Below, one piece after another: positions 22,462 through 30,054 of a DNA stretch of 32,009 bases (positions within the stretch are counted from its first letter, which is position 1; each line of letters starts with the position of its first letter). The stretch comes from a virus: positions 1-32,009 of IMG/VR virus record IMGVR_UViG_3300035698_015177; one strand, written 5' to 3'. Position numbers and translations under genes: made by a program. The notes under the pieces were generated by a model. That model was not told the origin of the DNA, did not search any database, and saw only the letters and a program-made list of their open reading frames with translations.

Positions 22462-23253
22462 TTATGATGCTGCTCTTAATACTGTGTAATACACTTCAGT
22501 ACTTGCACCTGGATTTGTATTCCAAGTGAATGTAACAGTGTCAGTAGTAGGAACTGCTTTAAGAATATACGATACGTTCGTATATGCTTTAGCCGTAGAA
22601 ACAACTAGATCTGTTGATAATGCACCAGTTACAGTCGCTGCGTCAAATGTACCACCACCACCATAGGAGTGTGTTCCGGCATAAACAACGATGTAAGCAG
22701 GTGTAATACCAGCATCTAAGTTCTCAAGACTTACTGCATCATCTTCAATTTTTGCATTAGTTATTGAATTAGCTGCTAATTTAGCTGTTGTTATTGCATT
22801 AGCTGCTAATTTAACTGTTGTTACTGCAGTATCTGCTAATCCATCTGTTGTTACTGCACCATCTTCAATTTTTGCATTAGTTACTGCATTAGCTGCTAAT
22901 ATATCTGTTGTTACTGCATTAACTGCTAATTTAGCTGTTGTTACTGCATTAGCTGCTAATTTAGGTGTTGTTACAGAACCATCAGCAAGATCAGCACTAT
23001 CAATTACTAATGCTTCAGTTACAGTTACATCAGGATCGATGGCTGTGACAATAACCATGTCACTGCCATCACTACCTAACAAACAAATATAGTCTCCAAT
23101 GTTTGGCAATGGGACCATACTGTTAAAGTATGCTGATGTTTTCATAGTAGCTAAACTGCTTGTCGCATCAACAAAACTATACCAGTTGACGGCATTAGTA
23201 GTTGATTGACCAGCACTTAATCTAGCTAATTTTGATTGTGTAAAAGCTGTCAT
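22462..23253 (-). CDS. Putative head fibre/decoration protein with decapeptide repeats
   Basis: This is a 263-residue protein. Residues 92..181 are nine exact-length ten-residue repeats with consensus NAVTTAKLAA (variants GAVTTDGLAD, NSITNAKIED). The N-terminal 90 residues form an attachment-like domain, and the last 80 residues (GTHSYGGGGTFDAATVTG onward) a compact beta-rich tip. Such repeats build trimeric beta or triple-helical shafts in phage fibres. The position directly after the major capsid gene, within the capsid promoter-terminator cassette, argues for a head fibre made in high amount rather than a tail fibre. GGAG before the ATG. A tail appendage is the alternative. Confidence 0.7.
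   Translation of the reverse strand: MTAFTQSKLARLSAGQSTTNAVNWYSFVDATSSLATMKTSAYFNSMVPLPNIGDYICLLGSDGSDMVIVTAIDPDVTVTEALVIDSADLADGSVTTPKLAANAVTTAKLAVNAVTTDILAANAVTNAKIEDGAVTTDGLADTAVTTVKLAANAITTAKLAANSITNAKIEDDAVSLENLDAGITPAYIVVYAGTHSYGGGGTFDAATVTGALSTDLVVSTAKAYTNVSYILKAVPTTDTVTFTWNTNPGASTEVYYTVLRAAS
22711..22980 (-). repeat. Nine 30-bp repeats coding for a fibre shaft
   Basis: The nine decapeptide units are encoded by tandem 30-bp units (plus-strand theme GTTGTTACTGCATTAGCTGC). DNA conservation between units is high in several places, so unequal recombination could change the shaft length by multiples of ten residues without breaking the frame. Confidence 0.85.
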
Positions 23254-23266
23254 TTTTTAATACTCC

Positions 23267-24115
23267 TTAAGATTCGTCACATTGGACTTTAACAATACCT
23301 TCAGAGAAGATAGCTTTTGAACCCATGCGTAGTACAGGTACTACACGGTGAGATAAGTTATCTTCATCAAATGAGATTCTAACACCAGGATTTCCAACAA
23401 CGTCTAAAACTCCATAACCGCAGGCAATAGAGTCTTTATGGAAAGCAAAGTTATCACGAATATCAGATGCTAAAGTCAAACCACCTTCAGCACGGTTACC
23501 AATCCATAAGAATTTGAAACCATAAAATGTATCAATGTTACCTTGCACTAATGTTTGAACACTGTTGTAGTCTGTGCTAGTCGTCTCAGTTTGACCCAAT
23601 AAACTTTGCTTTTCATTAGTATGAGCTAGCCAGTAACGATCTTCCATAGGAACTTCGTTTCTGTCCATAACTGCAGATGCTTCACGAATCTTTTCAACAG
23701 TAAGACCAACACCGCCGTCAACAATAGTAGTTGCGGGGGTAGCTGCTTCAAATTGATCGATGATGATTTGATCTTCCATTCTTGCAATAGCATATGCTGA
23801 TTGTTTAGCTAGTTGCTGAACTTCGTTGGCATTAACTTCTGCTTGTTGGAAAATATCAGAGTTCACACGAGCTACCTTATTAGATAAGGTCATTTGAACA
23901 TCTGTGTATTGAACTTCAGTAGAGGCGATATTTGATTGATATGCACCACGGTCATGAAGGATGAATGGGTTAGCTACTTTAAAATGGTAAACTGAACCAA
24001 CAATACCCATATGACGTTGAACAGCCATTGGGATTTCTTTTTTCTTAGCTTGATACGCAATTTGAAACATGTCTTCGAACATTTCAACTGCGACATTACT
24101 CAATGGTAAGGACAT
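23267..24115 (-). CDS. Major capsid protein
   Basis: The 282-residue protein lies directly after the scaffold, with a dedicated promoter and leader. Features fit an HK97-fold coat protein: an N-terminal arm with AVEMFEDMFQIAYQAKK, beta strands VQYTDVQMTLSNKVARV, a helical P-domain rich in Gln/Ala (ANEVQQLAKQSAYAIARMED), and a C-terminal part with FAFHKDSIACGYG and PGVRISFDED. It is shorter than T7 gp10A (345). GGAG stands 8 bases upstream of the ATG. Identification is by pattern and gene order; no other gene in the window competes for this role. Confidence 0.85.
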   Translation of the reverse strand: MSLPLSNVAVEMFEDMFQIAYQAKKKEIPMAVQRHMGIVGSVYHFKVANPFILHDRGAYQSNIASTEVQYTDVQMTLSNKVARVNSDIFQQAEVNANEVQQLAKQSAYAIARMEDQIIIDQFEAATPATTIVDGGVGLTVEKIREASAVMDRNEVPMEDRYWLAHTNEKQSLLGQTETTSTDYNSVQTLVQGNIDTFYGFKFLWIGNRAEGGLTLASDIRDNFAFHKDSIACGYGVLDVVGNPGVRISFDEDNLSHRVVPVLRMGSKAIFSEGIVKVQCDES

Positions 24116-24289
24116 AGTAAATACTCCGCAAAATTAATATGATTAGCCAAAATGGCTTCCTATCTTCTTTTACGGGTATCTAATTATGTAGGCCGCTACT
24201 CGATGATTAATTAAAAACATTGAGTAGGGCACAAGATGTGTGGTATCCCACTTATCAATTAATGTACAACAGGTATATTATATTGTCAA
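24116..24289 (-). promoter_or_regulatory. Capsid promoter and structured leader
   Basis: On the minus strand TTGACA (24289..24284), 17 bases, TACATT (24266..24261) is a sigma70-like promoter that starts directly after the scaffold stop codon. The transcript leader of about 140 bases holds a hairpin CTACTCAATG/CATCGAGTAG (arms 24218..24227 and 24196..24205, one mismatch). A small hairpin AGCCA/TGGCT lies closer to the ATG. No T-run follows, so these are probably stabilising or processing structures, as before other phage capsid genes. Confidence 0.7.
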
Positions 24290-25102
24290 TTACTTGTTGT
24301 AATACATGGATAACGTGGCTTTCCTGAAGTCATTATCAGTAGCAAATCGAGGGTCAGCCATACGAGACTTTCTATCCATTGCGCTATTCCCATTTCTTTC
24401 TTTACTAGATGTTGGTATTTGATTCTCTCGAGTCAATTTGTTAATTAACTCATTTATAGCAGAAAGAGATTCAGCGTTATCAATGCTCGAACTAATCGCT
24501 TTAAAGTTCTTATCGTCTAAATTATTCCTAAGAAAGTTAGTAACATTATCCGCAATCTTTGGGCCATCTTCGCCTAACTTAGCTAACTCAGATTGACGAT
24601 ATTCTGTTAACTGCTCATCAGTTGTTTCAAATTGACTAGTCATGCTTCTCAAATAAAGATCAATAGCTTTATTGAAGTCCTCATTGTTCATATTCATGTC
24701 TTGTGCCATATCGGCAAAATCACTCAAAAAAGGGCTATCAGAATCAATATCAATTCCCTTCTCTGTAAGATCATCAGCAATACTTAACTCATATTCTTCA
24801 GGAGATGTTTTAGATCCTCCTAATTTCTTCTCAAGCTCTCTCTGGGCTTTTGCCTGAGCATCTACAGTCTTGTATTTATCCTTGTTAAACCATTCTGGTG
24901 CTTCACCTTCACCGGGTACATCCTCCGACCAAAACCAATTTGGGTTGTCAGCTTCTCTTGATTCTTTATCAGCTAAAGACTCAATTGGCTCAGATGGATT
25001 AGCGTCAATCTTATGCGCCGTTACATTATCAACATTAGTCACCGCCGGTGATGGTGTACTATCAACAACAGCATTATCCGTTTGCGTCAATTCTTCGCTC
25101 AT
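24290..25102 (-). CDS. Capsid assembly scaffolding protein
   Basis: The 270-residue, highly acidic and probably elongated helical protein lies between portal and capsid genes. It has a disordered N-terminus (1..50). The motif WFWSEDVPGEGEAPEWFNKDKYK follows in part (57..79), then SPEEYELSIADDL, as in T7-like scaffolds. The basic C-terminus SRMADPRFATDNDFRKA is the segment that normally binds coat protein. It guides procapsid assembly and then leaves. AGAGGA precedes the ATG. Confidence 0.85.
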   Translation of the reverse strand: MSEELTQTDNAVVDSTPSPAVTNVDNVTAHKIDANPSEPIESLADKESREADNPNWFWSEDVPGEGEAPEWFNKDKYKTVDAQAKAQRELEKKLGGSKTSPEEYELSIADDLTEKGIDIDSDSPFLSDFADMAQDMNMNNEDFNKAIDLYLRSMTSQFETTDEQLTEYRQSELAKLGEDGPKIADNVTNFLRNNLDDKNFKAISSSIDNAESLSAINELINKLTRENQIPTSSKERNGNSAMDRKSRMADPRFATDNDFRKATLSMYYNK

Positions 25103-25376
25103 TTCTATTCCTCTGTTTGTGTTTTATTTTATATAGATTAATGTTTGACAATATCTTCCTAAGAAACCTATTCTCGCCTTCTCGCATGAAAGGATACCAT
25201 TCAGGAAAACTCTTTGCTTTATCAACAGCCGGTAATAATGGGCTATACAAATACCTATGCTCCCAATACTCTAATAACTTCTTAGCAGCATCTGTCTTAA
25301 ATACAGCTTGAACCATTTCTATTTCCGACCATTGGTCTTCGCTGATATGAATATCACGAAACTTATCTTCATCCAT
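25074..25376 (-). CDS. Small protein between portal and scaffold (possibly Bbp19-like)
   Basis: The 100-residue protein overlaps the start of the scaffold gene by 29 bases, so translation is coupled. The pattern MVQAVFKTDAAKKLLEYWE and later FMREGENRFLRKILSNI recalls the small Bbp19-type proteins (an 'F.t..g..vL' segment followed by 'EG.r..i..I'), found next to portal genes in some podoviruses. The C-terminal 20 residues are very basic. The function of that family is unknown to me. The match is by memory and moderate. Confidence 0.65.
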   Translation of the reverse strand: MDEDKFRDIHISEDQWSEIEMVQAVFKTDAAKKLLEYWEHRYLYSPLLPAVDKAKSFPEWYPFMREGENRFLRKILSNINLYKIKHKQRNRNERRIDANG

Positions 25377-25388
25377 TTCAATTCTCTT

Positions 25389-27101
25389 CTATTTTATTAG
25401 TGAGTTCTGTACATCAACAGGGGTTGGATTACCTGGTGCAGCCGCCGACTGAGGTCCTTGCTGTCCTTGTGCTGCTGGATTTATATTCAATACATTCTTA
25501 AGCGATTTAATCAAAGGGGAAGTAGCAAAATCTGGATTGACTAACTCATTATCAATACCTAATTTCCTAAATACGGTTTCTGGAACCTTTTCTACATTCA
25601 AAGATAGCAATGCTTCGGTTATATTCTGTGGACCAAACATGTTTTGTAAGAACATAATACCTTGCTCTATCGCCTGTATATCGTCTTCATCCTGAATCTT
25701 AGCCATAGGAGTTGTGAACTTAAGCTTTAACATAAGATTATTAGTATCAAGCGGACATTCAATACCGTTTACCTTTAGCTTTGGTAATGAACCCATCTTC
25801 TGCAATACGTGTACTGACTTGTTAATCAATTGAGGAAATAACTCAGTTGATAGCCTATTGAAAAACCCTTGATTCTTACGTATCCATTCATTAGCCAAAA
25901 TCTTAACTTTAGTAGCAGACTCATTAGGTGTAGTGTGAGGACCGATAGGATTTGTAAACATTATCTCTTTAACAGTCATCTGCATCATATCAATGATTTT
26001 CATTGGATACTCAGGTGATACACCAAGATCAAGTCTTGATATCTGCTCATGTAAAGGCCCATTATCTCCAACAGTTATAATAGATCCTGCTTCAATTGAT
26101 AGTGTCCATGGGTTAATTTCACTTGTGTCTCTAGCTAAAAACGCAGGTACTAAAGAAAACTTTAGACCCTTCGTTACCATTTCCATAATCACATTCAATT
26201 GACGGACATAAGGTAATGCTGTCAATGCTGGGCCACGTCCGTAGACTTCCCCAGGACTCTTATAGCCCCTAAAGGCAATCCATTTATCCATATCCAACCA
26301 TTCTGAATAGATCTCGTTCTTTCCTTCTTCATCCATTACAAAATAATAGTATTGATAGCCCTTGTCATTGGTTGGATAGTAAAGAGTTCCATCCACTAAC
26401 CTTACAATTTCATCCGGAGTACGCTTTATAATTCCTTCTAAACTCTTAGGTATTGATGCTTTCGGCCATAAATTCTTTATGTTTCTAGCTCTAACACTCA
26501 AAGGACGCCATATGTTCTTAAGACAATCATTAGTACCACCTTCAATAAGGACATTGTTTGCAGGTACAGAATAGAACTCAAGAGGATTATCAATGTCGCC
26601 AGCATTAATCATTATGACACCAGTGCCGACGGCTAAATCAGTAAATGATTCATTTATTACTTGTGATAAATTAGACTTTTGGAATTGCTCGAATAATATC
26701 TCATTTATTTTATCTAGTTGATACCTAATACTATCTACAGTTTTCTTATCAATCTTACCGTATTTGTCAGTGTATGACGGGGGTAAATCCTCAATGTTAT
26801 CTGAAATATCAATCTCAGCCCATCTTTGAAAATCAGGCATAAGAGTAGATTGCATATTGTTAGCAAATGTTATAACAGACTCAGTACCTGTAGGATCCCA
26901 GATCTCTTTCGTCCTATCAGCACCTTTGTTTACATAGCCAGCATTGAATGTAGACACTGAATCTTCAGCAAGAGGTAGTCTATTTGGAAGCATAAAGCGA
27001 TACACTTGGTCAAACTCTTGAGACCATTTTTCACGCTCATATACCGCATTAGAGTATCTGCTTTTTCTTTCTTCTAAAGATTCTACACTTCTACCTGTCA
27101 T
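25389..27101 (-). CDS. Portal (head-tail connector) protein
   Basis: The 570-residue protein matches the T7 gp8-type head-tail connector throughout. Features include an N-terminal helix with RYSNAVYEREKWSQEFDQVY and FMLPNR, then WDPTGTESVITFANNMQST, LPDFQRWAEI-like segments, EVYGRGPALTALPYVRQLN and a helical wing ending in PQNITEALLSLN. The tail is Pro/Gln/Ala-rich. It forms the dodecameric ring at one vertex for DNA packaging and exit. Its ATG overlaps the preceding stop (TAATG). Length is close to T7 gp8 (536). Confidence 0.92.
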   Translation of the reverse strand: MTGRSVESLEERKSRYSNAVYEREKWSQEFDQVYRFMLPNRLPLAEDSVSTFNAGYVNKGADRTKEIWDPTGTESVITFANNMQSTLMPDFQRWAEIDISDNIEDLPPSYTDKYGKIDKKTVDSIRYQLDKINEILFEQFQKSNLSQVINESFTDLAVGTGVIMINAGDIDNPLEFYSVPANNVLIEGGTNDCLKNIWRPLSVRARNIKNLWPKASIPKSLEGIIKRTPDEIVRLVDGTLYYPTNDKGYQYYYFVMDEEGKNEIYSEWLDMDKWIAFRGYKSPGEVYGRGPALTALPYVRQLNVIMEMVTKGLKFSLVPAFLARDTSEINPWTLSIEAGSIITVGDNGPLHEQISRLDLGVSPEYPMKIIDMMQMTVKEIMFTNPIGPHTTPNESATKVKILANEWIRKNQGFFNRLSTELFPQLINKSVHVLQKMGSLPKLKVNGIECPLDTNNLMLKLKFTTPMAKIQDEDDIQAIEQGIMFLQNMFGPQNITEALLSLNVEKVPETVFRKLGIDNELVNPDFATSPLIKSLKNVLNINPAAQGQQGPQSAAAPGNPTPVDVQNSLIK

Positions 27102-27391
27102 TAGCCGCCCAACAATGTTGATTTAATTTCTCCACCAGGAGATCCATATCCACGTTTTAACCCATTAAATTCTTCTTGTTGAAGTTGTTTTTTCAACATA
27201 TCATTACGTTTTTTAATGGCCGAACGTCTCTTGTCAATATCTGATTCATCTGCATCTGCATCTGGATCAGATTCCTGTGCTTTCATTCTATCTTCTATAT
27301 CCTTCTTCCAAGCTGCACTTCCAATAATTCCTCTTGAACCAGCATAAACTTTAGAACTATCACTAGATTTTCCGCCTGAATTTCCGCCCAT
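27101..27391 (-). CDS. Hypothetical 96-aa charged protein before the portal
   Basis: The 96-residue protein has a Gly/Ser-rich N-terminus, an acidic stretch (SDPDADADESDIDKRR), a Lys/Gln-rich helix (KKRNDMLKKQLQQEE) and a Gly-rich end. It is probably largely disordered with one helix. GAGG precedes the ATG, and its stop shares bases with the portal start. Similar small charged genes precede the portal in other podoviruses; the role is not known to me. A head-assembly accessory is the contextual guess. Confidence 0.65.
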   Translation of the reverse strand: MGGNSGGKSSDSSKVYAGSRGIIGSAAWKKDIEDRMKAQESDPDADADESDIDKRRSAIKKRNDMLKKQLQQEEFNGLKRGYGSPGGEIKSTLLGG

Positions 27392-27401
27392 TAACTAATC
27401 C

Positions 27402-27806
27402 TCACATGTAAACTTTGATATGCTTTATTGGTGATCTATAGTCACCCCTGATACTAATCTTTAAAAGGTTCTTATAAAATGCATAAGGTGTAAATCCTTT
27501 AACATTTATCCCCATTATATACTTAACTAAGTTAACGCAATTAGCCCACTTAAATAATTTAAATCTGGACCTAGTTAACTCATCCTTAACATCTATCTGT
27601 ATTATTCTATGTGTCTTACGTAATACCTGAGTTATATCTTCATCAGATGAATATGGAAGAATCACTGTTCTCATCACATCAAACAAGGGATCTATCAATA
27701 TCCAATTAAATCTGTCTTTGCTTAACAAAGAAACATGTGATATATCATCATTTAAAAAATGAGACAATAAACTGTTTCCCTTTTTAAACAACAACCAATA
27801 TGTCAT
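27402..27806 (-). CDS. Structural-block protein, possible permuted papain-like fold
   Basis: The 134-residue protein has DISHVSLLSKDRFNWILIDP near the start (His24, Asp39) and KWANCVNLVKYIMGI later (Cys90), followed by FTPYAFYKNLLK. A His in a strand before a Cys at the start of a helix is the order of circularly permuted NlpC/P60-like (YiiX/YaeF-type) hydrolases. I recall similar small proteins near portal genes in other phages. Catalysis is not shown. AGGA lies within the tiny preceding gene, 9 bases from the ATG. Confidence 0.6.
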   Translation of the reverse strand: MTYWLLFKKGNSLLSHFLNDDISHVSLLSKDRFNWILIDPLFDVMRTVILPYSSDEDITQVLRKTHRIIQIDVKDELTRSRFKLFKWANCVNLVKYIMGINVKGFTPYAFYKNLLKISIRGDYRSPIKHIKVYM

Positions 27807-27809
27807 CTA

Positions 27810-27926
27810 TTATTTCCTATATCCACCAGTTGCCGTTCCAGTTGTGAAATTATTTGTACCATCACCAAGTGTTGGAGTCCATGATCCAAATGAATAAAAA
27901 CTTGTATTACCCCAGTTATCGCTCAT
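27810..27926 (-). CDS. Tiny 38-aa protein resembling a structural-domain fragment
   Basis: The 38-codon frame encodes MSDNWGNTSFYSFG, then SWTPTLGDGTNNFTTGTATG and YRK. The 'WTPTL.DGTNNFTT.TA.G.Y' pattern is the opening of a beta-rich domain found in many phage fibre and appendage proteins, but the frame stops where that domain would continue. Only a weak ribosome site (AAGTAA) is present. It fills the gap between neighbours exactly and carries the ribosome site for the next gene. Either a real miniature virion protein or a decayed fibre remnant. Confidence 0.5.
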   Translation of the reverse strand: MSDNWGNTSFYSFGSWTPTLGDGTNNFTTGTATGGYRK

Positions 27927-27945
27927 TTTTATTACTTATATTTGT

Positions 27946-28926
27946 CTACATAGTGAACCACTGATTTGATCCTTTTGCATAAATCCTGATAACACCGTAA
28001 CCTGATGTGATCTCTTTTGTAGATACACCGTCTATTGTCTCTGAACCTTCAGTTGCAATAATAATGCTATTAGGAGATCCTGCCGTACCTTCTTCATCTT
28101 TTATTATTTTTATATTTCCGGGTATACAATCATTCGATTCTAAAGTAATAGTTCTTTGTGATGAATTGTCAGTTACGCCTATTATTGATGTAAGGCCGTC
28201 AACACTAACAGTTGTAGATGAATAACTTAAATATAACTCACCTGTTAATGTGCAGTCAGCAAATGTAACTGCATTAGTAGTTGATACACCTTGATCAAAA
28301 GTTAGATCAGTATTAAATGCAACACTTCTAGTAGCATTATTTACTGTTAGATTTAGTATTCTATTAGCTGATAAGTCTTCGTTACACTTAATCATCAACG
28401 TATTATCAACAGCTGAATCGTATAATGATAAGCTAGACCAAGTTAATGTACCTGTATTTCCTGCAATCTGAGTTAGTTGTCCATCAGAATATAATTGACA
28501 TATGTTCGTATTATCAATATTAAATGTTAAAGAGTCTGGTGGTGTTGGAGTGCCAACAGCACCGACAGAGAAAATACCAGTACCATTTTCGTCAATAACA
28601 AATTGAATAAACTCTGAGTTAGTTATATCGCTACGTGCATTTAATGTTAATGAACCTCCTGTAGCAGTACCATTTGACTTAAAAACTATATCTGTATTAC
28701 CATCTGTTGTACTTGTCTGAAAGTGAACTTCACTACCAGTCCCTGCCGTAAAATTAGCAGTTATCGTACCTGCGAAATCAGCGTTATTATTAACAAATGT
28801 CTTTACAACAGATGCAGCAAGTCTACTTGTTCGCCATGAATTATTTGAGTCATCAGAAGCGAACTCATCATCCTCTGCTAATGTAGCAATCTGATATGGA
28901 AAGTTATGTATTTGTTCGTTAGCCAT
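27946..28926 (-). CDS. Beta-rich structural/appendage protein, 326 aa
   Basis: The 326-residue protein has a short adaptor-like N-terminus (FPYQIATLAEDDEF, WRTSRLAASVVKTFV). A long Thr/Asn/Ser-rich beta region follows. The C-terminal domain contains IKIIKDEEGTAGSPNSIIIA, TIDGVSTKEITSGYGVIRIYA and NQWF, a pattern common at the end of phage fibre-like proteins. It is probably trimeric. It lies before the portal, away from the main tail fibre, so it could be a second receptor-binding or head-decorating protein. GGAG precedes the ATG inside the upstream gene. Confidence 0.65.
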   Translation of the reverse strand: MANEQIHNFPYQIATLAEDDEFASDDSNNSWRTSRLAASVVKTFVNNNADFAGTITANFTAGTGSEVHFQTSTTDGNTDIVFKSNGTATGGSLTLNARSDITNSEFIQFVIDENGTGIFSVGAVGTPTPPDSLTFNIDNTNICQLYSDGQLTQIAGNTGTLTWSSLSLYDSAVDNTLMIKCNEDLSANRILNLTVNNATRSVAFNTDLTFDQGVSTTNAVTFADCTLTGELYLSYSSTTVSVDGLTSIIGVTDNSSQRTITLESNDCIPGNIKIIKDEEGTAGSPNSIIIATEGSETIDGVSTKEITSGYGVIRIYAKGSNQWFTM

Positions 28927-28929
28927 CTA

Positions 28930-29109
28930 CTAAGCTCCAATTATTACGTAATCACCAGTTGGAGATTGCAATACAAAGTCTCCTGAAGGCGCTTGAATCC
29001 AATATCCCGATCCGATTGGTGGCTCAGGTGCTATCTCATTGTCATGCTGCTGATACAAATCCGATGAATACGGATAATTTTGTATAATTTTTTTGTTACC
29101 ACTATACAT
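28930..29109 (-). CDS. Small structural-block protein with internal repeat, 59 aa
   Basis: The 59-residue protein ends with two tandem units, APSGDFVLQ and SPTGDYVII, a short beta repeat. The N-terminal half is polar (Tyr/Asn/Gln-rich). I place the start at the ATG at 29109; the codon before it is TTG. The start overlaps the previous gene's end by 8 bases. Probably a virion accessory. No family recognised. Confidence 0.55.
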   Translation of the reverse strand: MYSGNKKIIQNYPYSSDLYQQHDNEIAPEPPIGSGYWIQAPSGDFVLQSPTGDYVIIGA

Positions 29110-29443
29110 CAAAATACCTAATATTTACTTGCGCTTGAGATAACGGTCTAATGCGAATCGTATCACCCGGATCTACATTACGTCCCACAGGGTTCATTTC
29201 ACCGAAATATGACGCTGTAGTGTTCATTCCTGTTAAATCTGGAATAGCTGTATCGCCAAATCCGATATATACAACCTCACCACCTGGATAAGTAAACAAT
29301 ACGCGACGTTTCCCGGCTGGAACAGTCAATGTGTATTCTGTATTTGCTACATAATCACCAGTAAGTGTTTCAGAATCTTCAGGCTGAGGAAGGAAAAAGG
29401 TAGGTGTTGAGTGTTCATCACGCCCTATAGTAAGGTTAGTCAT
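29102..29443 (-). CDS. Hypothetical beta-rich virion protein, 113 aa
   Basis: The 113-residue protein has alternating strands (YTLTVPAGKRRVLFTYPGG, EVVYIGFGDTAI, IRIRPLSQAQVNIRYFDV), resembling small phage proteins that decorate the head or cap the tail. It has no cysteine, signal or membrane segment. It lies within the run of small genes between small terminase and portal. A decoration or head-completion role is inferred from position only. Confidence 0.6.
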   Translation of the reverse strand: MTNLTIGRDEHSTPTFFLPQPEDSETLTGDYVANTEYTLTVPAGKRRVLFTYPGGEVVYIGFGDTAIPDLTGMNTTASYFGEMNPVGRNVDPGDTIRIRPLSQAQVNIRYFDV

Positions 29444-29447
29444 ATTT

Positions 29448-29615
29448 CTATCGCTCTAAGTTAAAAATTATAACGACGTCATCATCGTTGTACGTGCGTG
29501 AGAGTAGCTCTTCGCGCTCTTCACTACTGTGCGAGATGAAAAACTTTAACTCTCGCTTATCTAATTTAAGTCTTTGCTCTATAAGACCTAACTTTTTGAG
29601 CATAGCCTTATTCAT
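29448..29615 (-). CDS. Small charged protein, 55 aa, ATGA-coupled
   Basis: This 55-residue frame reads MNKAMLKKLGLIEQRLKLDK, then a Glu/Arg-rich helix and DDDVVIIFNLER. Its ATG overlaps the stop of the preceding gene as ATGA, and the next gene starts four bases after its stop, so it fills the space exactly. The charged helical composition with a short hydrophobic end is not random-looking. Function unknown; it could be a coiled-coil assembly factor. Confidence 0.6.
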   Translation of the reverse strand: MNKAMLKKLGLIEQRLKLDKRELKFFISHSSEEREELLSRTYNDDDVVIIFNLER

Positions 29616-29836
29616 TTTTTAAGCAATGACCTTTTTGATTTCATCTTCTTAGAAGCAGGCTTCAATACATTAAGAAAGAAATTAGCTTGTTTCTTTTGTA
29701 GAGGAGTACCGTCTTTAGCTAGCTTCTTAACTTTAGACGACTTATCAGAAGGCTTTCCACCAACTTCTTTAGTAAGAGCACCTGGACGCTTAATAGCACC
29801 CTTAATAAAATCTTTAACTTTCTTTTTGACTTTCAT
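29612..29836 (-). CDS. Very basic small protein (IKGAIKRPGAL motif)
   Basis: The 74-residue protein is about one-third Lys/Arg. It has VKDFIKGAIKRPGALTKEVG near the start and TPLQKKQANFFLNVLKPASK later. The 'FI..AI.RPGAL' and 'K.QA.F' elements occur in small basic proteins encoded by many phages and large viruses. Charge and place in the late operon suggest it is packaged with DNA or binds nucleic acid. AAGGA precedes the ATG. Exact role unknown. Confidence 0.65.
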   Translation of the reverse strand: MKVKKKVKDFIKGAIKRPGALTKEVGGKPSDKSSKVKKLAKDGTPLQKKQANFFLNVLKPASKKMKSKRSLLKK

Positions 29837-29847
29837 TTATTTAATCC

Positions 29848-30054
29848 TTATGCACTTGTTACTGCTTGCCAATCTGAGCCAGTATAAAAGTTAAGTTTGC
29901 TAGTAGTGCTATTAAAGATAACTTCACCTGCATAAAGTTCTTCACCTGCCAACGCATCACGCTGTGTAGTTGTATAAGACGGCGCTTTAAAGCCTGTAAG
30001 TGTTTTTAGTTGTGTACTAAGTGTGTCAGCTTTACTGTCTCTGAATGTTGTCAT
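29848..30054 (-). CDS. Small virion-associated protein, 68 aa
   Basis: The 68-residue protein ends GEVIFNSTTSKLNFYTGSDW followed by QAVTSA. That end motif is frequent in short phage structural proteins and at the ends of fibre-associated proteins. The first half is polar with a YTTTQRDALAG segment before it. AAGGAAA precedes the ATG, and the start overlaps the small terminase stop by one base. It is probably part of the head or tail surface. Confidence 0.6.
   Translation of the reverse strand: MTTFRDSKADTLSTQLKTLTGFKAPSYTTTQRDALAGEELYAGEVIFNSTTSKLNFYTGSDWQAVTSA

Noticed and set aside
22711-22980. CRISPR-like array of 30-bp repeats
   Set aside because: The repeats are contiguous, in frame and coding (decapeptides), with no spacers and no cas genes.
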